Both the position numbers and the translations under genes were made by a program. From the NCBI RefSeq assembly GCF_026011715.1, contig NZ_BRVM01000010.1, positions 95,569-159,568 on the forward strand: a DNA stretch of 64,000 nt, read 5' to 3'. Below, piece after piece: positions 51,413-59,557 of the stretch (position 1 is its first letter; each line of letters begins with the position of its first letter). Source of the DNA: Cytobacillus sp. NCCP-133. Lineage in GTDB: Bacteria; Bacillota; Bacilli; Bacillales; Cytobacillaceae. The notes under the pieces were generated by a model. The model did no database searches, had not been told where the DNA came from, and saw nothing but the letters and a program-made list of their open reading frames with translations.

Positions 51413-51715
51413 ATGACAAGAACCGAGCTGCACCTGGAAAAACCAAAGAGCAAAATTATGCTGGTGTCTATTATCCTATTGAGCAGTTTACTGGCCATTT
51501 TCACAGCACTTTATTTCTATTCTCAAAGTCTCATTACGATTGAAGCACCTAAGAAAGAACTCGGACAAAAAATAGTCATTCAGCTGCCTTCCGGCAAGAG
51601 TGTTTTTACATATGAGAACCTAGTTGTAAAAGAAGATGGAAAGCTCTTTTACAAAGGGGAAAGAAATACATTGGATTTGACAGGAGGAATCATAGTTTAT
51701 GAGGAATGGGAATAA
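51413..51715 (+). CDS. Single-TM hypothetical protein, 100 aa
   Basis: MTRTELHLEKPKSKIM, then a membrane helix (about 17-38, LVSIILLSSLLAIFTALYFY), then about 60 residues outside with a beta-rich pattern (KIVIQLPSGKSVFTYENLVV, KEDGKLFYKGERN). Orientation N-in/C-out by charge. GGAGGGAAAGGG precedes the ATG. I do not recognise a family. Followed by a perfect terminator. Confidence 0.65.
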   Translation: MTRTELHLEKPKSKIMLVSIILLSSLLAIFTALYFYSQSLITIEAPKKELGQKIVIQLPSGKSVFTYENLVVKEDGKLFYKGERNTLDLTGGIIVYEEWE

Positions 51716-51730
51716 CTCTTTCTATTTATT

Positions 51731-51770
51731 AAAAAATCTCTGCTTCATATGATGAAGCAGAGATTTTTTA
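51731..51770. terminator. Perfect bidirectional terminator
   Basis: AAAAAATCTCTGCTTCAT and its inverse with almost no loop, T-runs on both strands. Confidence 0.9.
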
Positions 51771-51819
51771 TTTTAATGGAAAGCTCTTTTTTCCATGATT
51801 GGTGTTTTACTTATATATT

Positions 51820-52072
51820 TTGTCCGTTGATTTCAGCACGGGCACTTGCTTTCCGCGGGGAAAAGTGGGAGCCTCCACGGCTTCGCCTATGGGGTATCCC
51901 ACTTCCTCACTCCCAGCAGGACATTGAATAAGCTTCCTTGAATTAGCACAGCACGAAGAAAATGCGGTAGCATTTTCGAGGATCAAGCGTCCCCCACTAC
52001 AATCAACATAGAGGTAAAACCTAGTAAGTTTGACCAAAAGAAACAAACTCTACGAAAACAGCTTAATGGAAT
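51820..52072 (+). repeat. Dispersed Bacillus repeat, family A, copy 2
   Basis: TCCGTTGATTTCAGCACGGG, CACTTGCTTTCCGCGGGG, GCCTCCACGGC, CATTGAATAAGC, TTTTCGAGGATCAAGC, and GAAAACAGCTTA match copy 1 at 22935-23165 block by block and in the same orientation. Confidence 0.75.
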
Positions 52073-52111
52073 AAGCCGCCATAAGGGTAATACCTCATTC
52101 TTTTTGATGAT

Positions 52112-52423
52112 TTATCGGTGGACACCTAAAGCAAGCTGTGCGTATCTAGACATCCTGTCTTTTGTCCATGGCGGACTCCAGACAACATCTACCTCAACAG
52201 ATTTGATTTCTCCCACATTTTCCAGGACGCTCGATTTAACCCCAGCCATTATTTGGCCGGCCAGCGGGCATCCCATAGATGTCATCGTCATAACGATATG
52301 TGCTTGATCTTCTGTGATATTTACTTCATACACTAAACCAAGATTCACAATGTCTATTCCTAACTCAGGATCAATTACTTCCTCCAATGCCTCAAACACT
52401 TTATCTTTAAGCTGATTGGACAT
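52112..52423 (-). CDS. DUF59 metal-sulfur cluster assembly factor
   Basis: A 103-residue MIP18/PaaD-like protein: EVIDPELGIDIVNLGLVYEV and MTSMGCPLAGQIMAGV with the single conserved cysteine, then VDVVWSPPWTKDRMS. The family (SufT, YitW) helps mature Fe-S proteins. GGAGG is about 9 bases before the ATG. Single gene. Confidence 0.9.
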   Translation of the reverse strand: MSNQLKDKVFEALEEVIDPELGIDIVNLGLVYEVNITEDQAHIVMTMTSMGCPLAGQIMAGVKSSVLENVGEIKSVEVDVVWSPPWTKDRMSRYAQLALGVHR

Positions 52424-52598
52424 ATTCTGATACCTCCATCACGATTTATATTGAAATTTATTCTCAGTATAGAATCTTAACAAGCCATAAGAAGTGAGAG
52501 GCATCACTGTTAGTGAAAAATATATTAATAAAGTCTCAATCAAGGGAGGATTGTCTATATCCATCTAATTTATGTGCAAAGATGCTTTTGTCTGATAT

Positions 52599-52635
52599 TA
52601 AAATAAAACCGGCCAATCCTGATAATCAGCCGGGT
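52599..52635 (-). terminator. Terminator of the subtilisin gene
   Basis: CCGGC and GCCGG stem with a 14-base loop, then TTTTATTTT on the minus strand. Upstream (52424-52598) I see nothing else. Confidence 0.6.
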
Positions 52636-52648
52636 CTGTTCATAAATT

Positions 52649-53893
52649 TTATTTTACTCTTGGGAAGCCAAATCCGGATGCATAGTCATCTCCTGCTGCA
52701 GCGCCGCTTCCGCCTATAATGTCATTGGACTTGGCACGGTTTTGCAGTTCAGTACGAAGCTGGGCATGACTCATGTTTGGATTAGAAGCCCAGATTTTTG
52801 CCGCAAGTCCTGACACGTGCGGGGTAGCCATGGATGTCCCGCTGATTGTGTTGTAAGAACCATTGTACCATGTCGATTCGATAGCACGTCCCGGTGCAGA
52901 TACTTCAACTTCCTTTTCCTGGATAACATAATCTCCATCTGTAAGCGGATTGCCGCGTGAAGAGAAATCCGCTACACGGTATGTACCGTTTTCCTGCACG
53001 TTTTCAAGAGCTGCTACTGCGATTGCATTCGTGAGTGCTCCCGGATAACCGATTGTGCTGCTTCCAGGTCCGCTGTTTCCAGCAGCCGCTACAACCAATA
53101 CGCCCTTGCTGTAAGCATAGTCCACTGCGCTTGCTATCATCGAGTCTTTCCCGCTCGATCCTAGAGACATGGAAATGATAACTTTGGAGTTTGTACGGCT
53201 TGCTTCATCAGCAGCATGCCTGATAGCACCCGCAATATCATCCGAATAACCTGATCCGCGGTCATTGAGCACTTTATATGCCCATAAATCAGCATCCGGG
53301 GCGACACCATAAATACCCTGCTCATTGGCACCGCCGTGAGCAAGAACAGTACCTGCTACATGCGTCCCGTGACCATTTTTATCATTGCAGGAGCCATTTA
53401 TAAGAGGACTCTTTCTCTGAGTAAAATCTTTGCACTGCTCATCGCTTCCAGCTAAATCAGCATGGGCCGTATAAACACCTGTATCGAGAACAGCCACCTT
53501 TATGCCATCCCCGCCAGATGCCGCTTGAATGCTGCTGTCATTATAGATCGCTTCTATTCCCCATGGAGTGCCGTCAGAAGGAACTGCTTCTGTCCCAGCT
53601 CCTGGCTTTGCATCAACAGTATGTTCGGTTACAAGCTGAACCTTTAAATTTTTGTTTTTCAGCAAGGCCTGATATTGTTTGATGTTGACAGTGGCTGTGA
53701 AACCTGTCTCACCAAAATCCCATCTCGCTTCATACTGGGTTTTCAGTTTACTTTTTTCAGCTGAGGGCCCTTGGATCCATACCCGGTAATCTTCCTTCGA
53801 GTCTGGCTGCTGACCGAATGCACCTGCTGAAAACATGGATAATCCCATTGTTATACTCAGTAAGGCTGCTCCCAAAACTCTTTTTTTCTTCAT
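52649..53893 (-). CDS. Secreted subtilisin-family protease
   Basis: A 414-residue S8 peptidase. Signal peptide about 1-26 (VLGAALLSITMGLSMFSAGA); inhibitor-type prodomain to about 100 (VNIKQYQALLKNKNLKVQLV); catalytic triad D137 (AVLDTGVY), H175 (NGHGTHVAGT) and S354 (GTSMATPH); oxyanion Asn in AAAGNSGPG. C154 and C169 flank a short insertion before the catalytic His and probably form a disulfide, as in some extracellular cold- or oxidation-adapted subtilisins. GAGAGGAG is well placed before the ATG. Single gene. Confidence 0.92.
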   Translation of the reverse strand: MKKKRVLGAALLSITMGLSMFSAGAFGQQPDSKEDYRVWIQGPSAEKSKLKTQYEARWDFGETGFTATVNIKQYQALLKNKNLKVQLVTEHTVDAKPGAGTEAVPSDGTPWGIEAIYNDSSIQAASGGDGIKVAVLDTGVYTAHADLAGSDEQCKDFTQRKSPLINGSCNDKNGHGTHVAGTVLAHGGANEQGIYGVAPDADLWAYKVLNDRGSGYSDDIAGAIRHAADEASRTNSKVIISMSLGSSGKDSMIASAVDYAYSKGVLVVAAAGNSGPGSSTIGYPGALTNAIAVAALENVQENGTYRVADFSSRGNPLTDGDYVIQEKEVEVSAPGRAIESTWYNGSYNTISGTSMATPHVSGLAAKIWASNPNMSHAQLRTELQNRAKSNDIIGGSGAAAGDDYASGFGFPRVK

Positions 53894-54148
53894 TCAATCG
53901 CTCCTCTCATTTGTGTATTCCCGTTCTCACCTGATGTATATTAATTATATTTAAAATATTCAGAAACTTTCAATAAGCAAATCTATTTATTTAGATTTCG
54001 ATAGAGCTACGCCGAATTCATCATTACCCGAAAAGGTATCAGGTCTATTGGGGTGATTTTAGAATAAATTTGCATTCTTAAAGCGAATATTTGACAAAAT
54101 GTTTTCGTATCCTTTAAGATGAGCAAAAAATTGTGAGGAGAAATGGCT

Positions 54149-54949
54149 GTGAGTTTTATGAAAAATGCATTTTTTACAGTTTTGGCTACGGTTATATCTT
54201 TCTTTGGCATAAAAAAGATGGCCAATTCTACACATAAAGTAAAAAAAATTGGCCACCGAGGCGCGGCCGGATATTGTCCCGAAAATACATTTCCTTCTTA
54301 TGATCGTGCGCTTGAGATGGGAGCAGATTATCTTGAAATTGATGTCCAATTAAGCAAGGATGGAAAACTGGTTGTCATTCACGATACGCTTGTAGACCGT
54401 ACGACTGACCATAAGGGGAAGGTTTCGGATTATACGTTTGATGAACTAAGGAAGATGGACGCAGGAAGCTGGTTTTCTCCAAAGTTCAGAGGTGCCGTTA
54501 TCCCATTATTGGAAGAAGTTCTCGATTTATATGCTGATCGCGTCGGCCTTTTAATTGAATTGAAAAAGCCATCATTATATCCCGGAATCGAGGAGCGTTT
54601 AGCGGAAGAGCTTAGAAAGCGGAATCTTCATCTCAAGGGTAACGACCATATAATTGTCCAGTCTTTTGAAAAGGAATCCATGCAGAAGTTTAAGAAGCTA
54701 TTGCCTGAAGTGCCTGTAGGCATCCTGATTAATTATCCTCCGGACAAAATCGAAATGAAAGAAATATCCAAGTACGCCAGTTATGTTAATCCAAAATGGA
54801 CAATCGTTAATAAGCGTGTCCTTTACCTAATTCATTCAAATGGCATGAAAGCCATATCCTGGACTGTCAGGTCAAAACGTGAAGCTGATAAATTAAAGCA
54901 TTTTCCCCTGGATGGAATCGCAGCTGATTATTTAGATCTTATCAACTAG
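54149..54949 (+). CDS. Glycerophosphodiester phosphodiesterase
   Basis: A 266-residue GDPD: KIGHRGAAGYCPENTFPSY (catalytic His, Arg and Glu), YLEIDVQLSKDGKLVVIHD (metal Glu/Asp, second His), LLIELKKPSLYPG, and WTVRSKREADKL at the end. An N-terminal hydrophobic stretch (AFFTVLATVISFFGI) anchors or exports it. It splits glycerophosphodiesters to glycerol-3-phosphate. I favour GTG 54149, 8 bases after GAGGAG; ATG 54143 is only 2 bases from the site and ATG 54158 is 17 away. Confidence 0.88.
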   Translation: MSFMKNAFFTVLATVISFFGIKKMANSTHKVKKIGHRGAAGYCPENTFPSYDRALEMGADYLEIDVQLSKDGKLVVIHDTLVDRTTDHKGKVSDYTFDELRKMDAGSWFSPKFRGAVIPLLEEVLDLYADRVGLLIELKKPSLYPGIEERLAEELRKRNLHLKGNDHIIVQSFEKESMQKFKKLLPEVPVGILINYPPDKIEMKEISKYASYVNPKWTIVNKRVLYLIHSNGMKAISWTVRSKREADKLKHFPLDGIAADYLDLIN

Positions 54950-55032
54950 AAAAGCGCAAGCGCCCTGCTAACCAATGTCTTGTGGCCGAAAGGGGGTAAG
55001 CGCAGTAGCTAGACCATTTTCTATATTCAAAG
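54950..55032 (+). repeat. Dispersed Bacillus repeat, family B, copy 2 (short)
   Basis: AAAAGCGCAAGCGCCCTG at one end and AGTAGCTAGACCATTTTCTA then TATTCAA at the other, as in 42592-42752, but about half as long. It begins right at the phosphodiesterase stop. Confidence 0.55.
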
Positions 55033-55046
55033 CTTATTTTTATCGT

Positions 55047-55088
55047 TTAAAAAAAGGTTGCAGACTCATGTCTGCAACCTTTTTTAAA
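55047..55088. terminator. Terminator
   Basis: AAAAAAGGTTGCAGAC, loop TCAT, GTCTGCAACCTTTTTT: perfect long stem. No further feature to 55204. Confidence 0.9.
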
Positions 55089-55204
55089 CAACTCCTTGCT
55101 TTCAGTCCGATTCCTGCAGGGGCTTCAATTCTCCAAATCACTTGCTCCCGGCATTTTGAACCGATTTTTATAGGATTTTAGATCCTTTTCCTGTGATGAA
55201 AATC

Positions 55205-55945
55205 TTAAGCAAAAGATAAAGGACGTTTGGCAAATTGGGATAAATACTTGACATTCAATCTGCTATGCTGGGAAATAAGATAGGCATCCCTCATGCTTCC
55301 AGGTTTTCTTAATGTGTTAAGTGCCCTAATCATTCCCGCTTCGGTTTCCATGCCAATACCATGTCCAAAGTACATCCCTCCACCCAAATACACAGCGTTT
55401 TCCCCCATCCAAACAGGATGTTCATAATCAGGATTATAAAAATAGACCACATCTCCCGGTATGAAATTTCTTCCTTTTTTTGTGATAATGGATAAGTCAT
55501 AATCATAATTCCAATCCCATACGAGAAGACCCTGGAAAAGAGTGTTAAAACGGCTGACTGAGATGGAACCTAATACAGCTTTATAAAAAATCAGCACAAT
55601 GGCTGTTGTACATTCAAAAGCATATTCCCTGCTGTGTATATATACGTCCATAATGGCATCTGATGGGAGAACTGCAGGATCAAGAAGATAACCGTATTTA
55701 GTTCTTCTCCAGATGAGCGGATTAAACCGGGAAGTGTTAAAGGGGGCGAATTCTATAGGACTTGCATGTAACTGTCTTGCTGCATTTATAATATTTTCCC
55801 TTAGCATAATTTCGAACAGCAATTCATGCATGGAATCATATTGATGAACCTCGGGACTGTTTTCAAGAGCAAAAAATATCTCTCGCTGAACACCAAAAAA
55901 ACGGTCAATCCCAGGTTTACTCTGATTATTTGCAAGGACAATCAT
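55205..55945 (-). CDS. tgl: Protein-glutamine gamma-glutamyltransferase (spore transglutaminase)
   Basis: A 246-residue bacterial Tgl with the catalytic cysteine C112 in EYAFECTTAIVLIFY and the conserved FNPLIWRRTKYGYLLDP, LVWDWNYD, GDVVYFYNPDYEHPVWMGEN and LISQHSRL segments. It crosslinks spore-coat proteins through Gln-Lys bonds. Length equals the B. subtilis enzyme (245). GGGAGG precedes the ATG by 6 bases. Expression in the mother cell is expected; I did not identify its promoter. Confidence 0.93.
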   Translation of the reverse strand: MIVLANNQSKPGIDRFFGVQREIFFALENSPEVHQYDSMHELLFEIMLRENIINAARQLHASPIEFAPFNTSRFNPLIWRRTKYGYLLDPAVLPSDAIMDVYIHSREYAFECTTAIVLIFYKAVLGSISVSRFNTLFQGLLVWDWNYDYDLSIITKKGRNFIPGDVVYFYNPDYEHPVWMGENAVYLGGGMYFGHGIGMETEAGMIRALNTLRKPGSMRDAYLISQHSRLNVKYLSQFAKRPLSFA

Positions 55946-56053
55946 CGTATTCCTCCCTTCAAATGAATCTTATAATAGGTTATGGGGTTCCCTTATGGAG
56001 GGTTCCTCTAAAAATAGCGAAAAAAAATGTAATGACTCTTTTAATCGCTAAAG

Positions 56054-56130
56054 TGAAAGCGTTATTATTTTTGTAAAATATCTTTTTTTCTGAAAATATC
56101 TTGCTTTTTCATCTGTTTTGCTAGTACAAT
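56054..56130 (+). promoter_or_regulatory. cstA promoter and cre site
   Basis: TGAAAGCGTTATTA (56054-56067) matches the CcpA cre consensus at 13 of 14 positions. TTGCTT (56101) and TACAAT (56125-56130), 18 bases apart, are a plausible sigma-A promoter. The cre centre lies about 76 bases before the predicted start of transcription. Confidence 0.6.
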
Positions 56131-56196
56131 ATTCCACATATTCATAAGTTTCAGATATTAGACTGGAAACACATATTACAACAGGGGGATGTTAGC

Positions 56197-57633
56197 ATGG
56201 TGACATTTTTAGGCTCAATTGTCTTGCTTTTGGCGGGGTATGCAGTTTACTCAAAGGTAGTAGAGCGAATTTTCGGAATAAATGACAGCAGCCCAACACC
56301 GGCATATACAGAAAAAGACGGAATGGATTATGTTCCGATGAGCTGGTGGAAAGGAAGCTTAATTCAATTATTGAATATTGCTGGACTTGGTCCAATCTTT
56401 GGTGCAATTATGGGAGCTTTATACGGACCTGTAGCGTTTATCTGGATTGTGGCAGGTTCCATTTTTGCAGGCGCAGTTCATGATTATTTTTCAGGGATGC
56501 TTTCATTGAGGCACAAAGGCGAGCAATATCCAAGCCTTGTTGGCAGATATTTAGGAAAGACTGCTAAAACGACCATTAATATTATTTCCCTCATATTAAT
56601 GGTATTGGTTGCTGCCGCTTTTACAGCTGGTCCGGCACAGCTTATTTCCAGTTTAACGCCATTAAGCTTTATGGCCTCGCTGCTTGCCATTTTTGCTTAC
56701 TTTTTACTGGCTGCCATTTTGCCTGTAAATCGAATTATTGGAAAGATCTATCCTCTTTTTGGAGCAATTTTGATCTTTATGGCGGTATCAATTGGGATTG
56801 CTTTGCTCTTTAGCGGAAAATCGATTCCAAATGTGACTCTGGCTAATTTCCATCCCGGGGAACTTCCGATCTGGCCACTATTAATGGTTACCATTTCTTG
56901 TGGTGCCATTTCAGGTTTTCATTCAACACAAAGTCCAATTGTGGCCAGAACGTTAAAAAAGGAGAGCGATGGAAGAAAGGTCTTCTATGGCGCCATGATC
57001 GCGGAAGGCGTTATCGCACTCATTTGGGCCGCAGCGGGAATGACCTTTTTCGGAGGTACAGGAGGACTTCAGGAGGCACTCGCAGCCGGCGGTCCGGCTG
57101 GAGCAGTCAATGAAATTTCCAAAAGCCTGCTTGGCACACTAGGAGGAATCCTGGCAATATTAGGCGTTATCATTCTCCCGATTACAACGGGTGACACAGC
57201 TCTCCGGTCTTCTAGAATGATGCTGACAGACTTACTATCTTCCTTCTTGAATATGGAAGGCAAGTGGAAAGTTATCTTAACTACCCTGCCTGTTGCAATT
57301 CCTACTTTATACCTTTCTACAATTGATTACTCTTTTTTATGGAGATATGTAGGATGGACAAACCAGGTTGTTGCTACGGTTATGCTCTGGACAGGTGCAA
57401 TGTATCTATTGAAAAACAATAAGTTTCATTGGATTTGCGGAGCTCCAGCCATGTTTATGACAGGTGTTGTATCTACGTACATCTTCTATGCGCCTGAGGG
57501 CTTTCAGATGGATTATCAGTTGTCCATGATCATCGGATCGGTTATTACACTAGCTATAGCAGGCTGGTATGTTTATCAAATTATGAAACAAAAACAAATT
57601 CGAAAAAATAAATCCACCTTAAAAGCTGCTTAG
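56197..57633 (+). CDS. cstA: CstA-family transporter (carbon starvation)
   Basis: A 478-residue protein with about 12-14 membrane spans: LLAGYAVYSKVVERIFGIND, NIAGLGPIFGAIMGALYGPV and AGSIFAGAVHDYFSGM are diagnostic for CstA, with STQSPIVARTL and PITTGDTALRSSR later. CstA-type proteins take up peptides or pyruvate when carbon is short. It is shorter than E. coli CstA (about 700) but of a length common in Bacillaceae. GGGGGATG is well spaced to the ATG. The cre box upstream fits catabolite control. Confidence 0.9.
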   Translation: MVTFLGSIVLLLAGYAVYSKVVERIFGINDSSPTPAYTEKDGMDYVPMSWWKGSLIQLLNIAGLGPIFGAIMGALYGPVAFIWIVAGSIFAGAVHDYFSGMLSLRHKGEQYPSLVGRYLGKTAKTTINIISLILMVLVAAAFTAGPAQLISSLTPLSFMASLLAIFAYFLLAAILPVNRIIGKIYPLFGAILIFMAVSIGIALLFSGKSIPNVTLANFHPGELPIWPLLMVTISCGAISGFHSTQSPIVARTLKKESDGRKVFYGAMIAEGVIALIWAAAGMTFFGGTGGLQEALAAGGPAGAVNEISKSLLGTLGGILAILGVIILPITTGDTALRSSRMMLTDLLSSFLNMEGKWKVILTTLPVAIPTLYLSTIDYSFLWRYVGWTNQVVATVMLWTGAMYLLKNNKFHWICGAPAMFMTGVVSTYIFYAPEGFQMDYQLSMIIGSVITLAIAGWYVYQIMKQKQIRKNKSTLKAA

Positions 57634-57640
57634 TCATACG

Positions 57641-57674
57641 AAAGTGCACCTTCATAAAAAGGTGCACTTTTTTT
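57641..57674 (+). terminator. Terminator after cstA
   Basis: AAGTGCACCTT, loop CATAAA, AAGGTGCACTTTTTTT. Confidence 0.9.
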
Positions 57675-57769
57675 AGTCTGGTTAATCCAAATGATGCATA
57701 TCGGCTTATACGTTTCACTTATCCTGCAGCGGGTAATAAATACTAACTACCAAAAGGAGGTTTTATTCG

Positions 57770-57889
57770 CTGGCCAAAAAAAGAGCTGGAGACAATAACT
57801 CTGTTGAACAAGAAAAAAAGAAAGAAAACAACAAAGATATTGAGCCCCAAAGGGAGCCTGATAAACCACAGGAAGAGAACGGTAAATAA
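57770..57889 (+). CDS. Small hydrophilic protein with apparent CTG start, 39 aa
   Basis: A perfect AAAGGAGG (57753-57760) is followed 9 bases later by CTG GCC AAA AAA, and the frame runs to TAA 57887-57889: (M)AKKRAGDNNSVEQEKKKEN then NKDIEPQREPDKPQEENGK. No ATG, GTG or TTG exists in this frame near the site. MAKK-type starts and Lys/Glu/Gln-rich composition suit a minor spore protein. CTG initiation is rare; a recent ATG-to-CTG or TTG-to-CTG change is the alternative. It is followed by the next gene after 14 bases. Confidence 0.55.
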   Translation: MAKKRAGDNNSVEQEKKKENNKDIEPQREPDKPQEENGK

Positions 57890-57903
57890 GGAGGATTACT
57901 GAC

Positions 57904-58170
57904 ATGGCAGATAAAAATCTTCAAAAAGGAAAAATGGACAATCCGGAACAATATAAAACTGAAAAAGAAAGCTTATTTGATAAATTTGAAAGTGAAAAAA
58001 ATGTTGACCCACTGCCTGTAGAAGATTTAAACCTGGAAAAAGAAGAGGAAAAAAACGGCTCTAATATTAAAAGAAGTTCATCTACTGAGGAAAAGTATAA
58101 AGCAGATTTTGAAACCATAAAAAAGAAAAAGCTATTTGGCGATAAATACGATGATGGAACAGGAGAATAA
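57904..58170 (+). CDS. Hypothetical hydrophilic protein, 88 aa
   Basis: An AAGGAGG site 9 bases before ATG 57904. Highly charged, no hydrophobic core: MADKNLQKGKMDNPEQYKTE, EDLNLEKEEEKNGSNIKRSS, ADFETIKKKKLFGDKYDDGT. Probably intrinsically disordered. It shares an operon with the CTG-start gene and ends at a strong terminator. I do not recognise a family. Confidence 0.65.
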   Translation: MADKNLQKGKMDNPEQYKTEKESLFDKFESEKNVDPLPVEDLNLEKEEEKNGSNIKRSSSTEEKYKADFETIKKKKLFGDKYDDGTGE

Positions 58171-58174
58171 ATCA

Positions 58175-58205
58175 CAAGTCAGCACTGGCCGAAGTGCTGA
58201 CTTTT
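58175..58205. terminator. Bidirectional terminator
   Basis: AAGTCAGCACT, loop GGCCGA, AGTGCTGACTT. Confidence 0.85.
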
Positions 58206-58768
58206 CTATTTAACAACCCTAATAAATTCACTATAATCATTTAAATAATAATTTGCTCCCGGTGTCTTATTTTGAAATAGGCACGTTTTAATTCCTAGGA
58301 GCTTGGCTGGAAGTATATCGATTTCCCTATCCCCTACCGCTAAATCAATCCTATGCTTTTCATGCAGAAATTGGTAGGAAGCGGGATGGGGCTTTCGCGG
58401 ATATCCATCATCGCCGGCTATCATATCCGCGAAATAACCGTCTAGCTTATGATAAGCAAGAATGGCTGCAACATCCTCTCGTTCCTTATGAGTCATAATG
58501 ACATTTTTATCTGCCAGCTTAAGCACATCCTCCAAATTTGGAAAAGGCTTTAAATTTTTAGGCTTAAGCCTCCTTGCCTTTTTTTGGATAGTCTTAATTT
58601 GTTCCTCAGTAAGCTGGAAGTACTGGAAGGCATCTGTGAAAAAATTTTAATTGGGCAAATATCTCTTTATCCGTAATATTCGTGTCACCTATTGCCTCTT
58701 TTACAATTTCCGTATAGGCTGGATACGTATCAAACAAAGTTCCATCAAAATCCCAGAGTATTTTCATT
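58206..58768 (-). pseudogene. HAD-superfamily phosphatase, one frameshift
   Basis: ATG 58768 (GGGAGAG upstream) starts MKILWDFDGTLFDTYPAYTE, the HAD motif I (DFDGT), but the frame dies after about 53 codons. The adjacent frame carries on as FTDAFQYFQLTEEQIKTIQK and then IMTHKERED (motif II), KPHPASYQFL (motif III Lys) and VGDREIDILPAKLLGI (motif IV) to TAG 58206. The break is at an AAAATTTTTT run near 58640-58651, so one base has been gained (or two lost). All catalytic motifs survive. It could be a very recent loss, phase variation or a sequencing error. Confidence 0.8.
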
Positions 58769-58980
58769 ATGTATCTCTCCCTTCCTTTTGGTTACCTAAT
58801 TCTGCTCCTATAATTGGATTAATTATACCTTTTCTAACTCTATTAAACCTCATTTTCACTTTCAATAAATTACTTTGACAAAGCCCAAACCAAATGCTAT
58901 TTTTATAGCTAAAGAAACTTCATTAATACAACAGAACGGCCCATAAATAATGGGTACAATTTTTTAGAGGATGATTTGTA

Positions 58981-59217
58981 ATGGATAAAGAAATAATTAA
59001 GCTGATCAGGAAAAGCTATAATATGACACAGCGTGACTTTGCAAGAATTGTCAGCTGCAGCTTTTCTTTAATCGCTCTAGTGGAGGTAGGCAAAAGAAGA
59101 GTCACAGCAGACCTAGAAAACAAGATCAAAACTGCCTTTGACCTGGATGATCAGCAGCTGCAATCCCTCGCCTCTCTTGTTTCAGAAATCAGCAAAGGTG
59201 TTCCCCCGTTTATGTAG
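58981..59217 (+). CDS. Small XRE-type DNA-binding protein
   Basis: A 78-residue protein that is essentially one helix-turn-helix domain: LIRKSYNMTQRDFARIVSCS, then FSLIALVEVGKRRVTADLEN, the Cro/C1 pattern (MTQRDFA ... SLIALVEVGKR). The C-terminal helix LQSLASLVSEISKG may dimerise. AGAGGATG precedes the ATG. No nearby gene is an obvious target, and no toxin partner is seen. Confidence 0.8.
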   Translation: MDKEIIKLIRKSYNMTQRDFARIVSCSFSLIALVEVGKRRVTADLENKIKTAFDLDDQQLQSLASLVSEISKGVPPFM

Positions 59218-59459
59218 AGGCTGCAGTACTCCTTAGGCGCTAATAATATATAATTATGAAATTTAGGAAATAAGCTTCCGATTCCCTATTATTCCGACCT
59301 TCGATATGTCACCACCTTTTCAGCTGCTTACAGGAACACCTTCAAGAATTGGTTAAGGATATTTTAGCTACTAGTCGATATTCTTTTTTAAGAATAGTAT
59401 TCTTCCCCTTAAAATTCATATAATATACCATTTATATGGTTTTACAAAGAACTTTTCAA
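59218..59459. other. Intergenic, nothing recognised
   Basis: AT-rich, without ORFs carrying ribosome sites. Confidence 0.4.
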
Positions 59460-59488
59460 AAAAAATGTCCCAAAATCGGGACATTTTT
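59460..59488. terminator. Bidirectional terminator
   Basis: AAAAATGTCCC, loop AAAATC, GGGACATTTTT. It lies 70 bases after the M20 gene and probably ends that operon. Confidence 0.75.
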
Positions 59489-59557
59489 CCAATCGGATAT
59501 TTTTCGTCAATATCCCTATGCTTTTTTGTATCTCTAGGATAGCTATTTTATATGATT

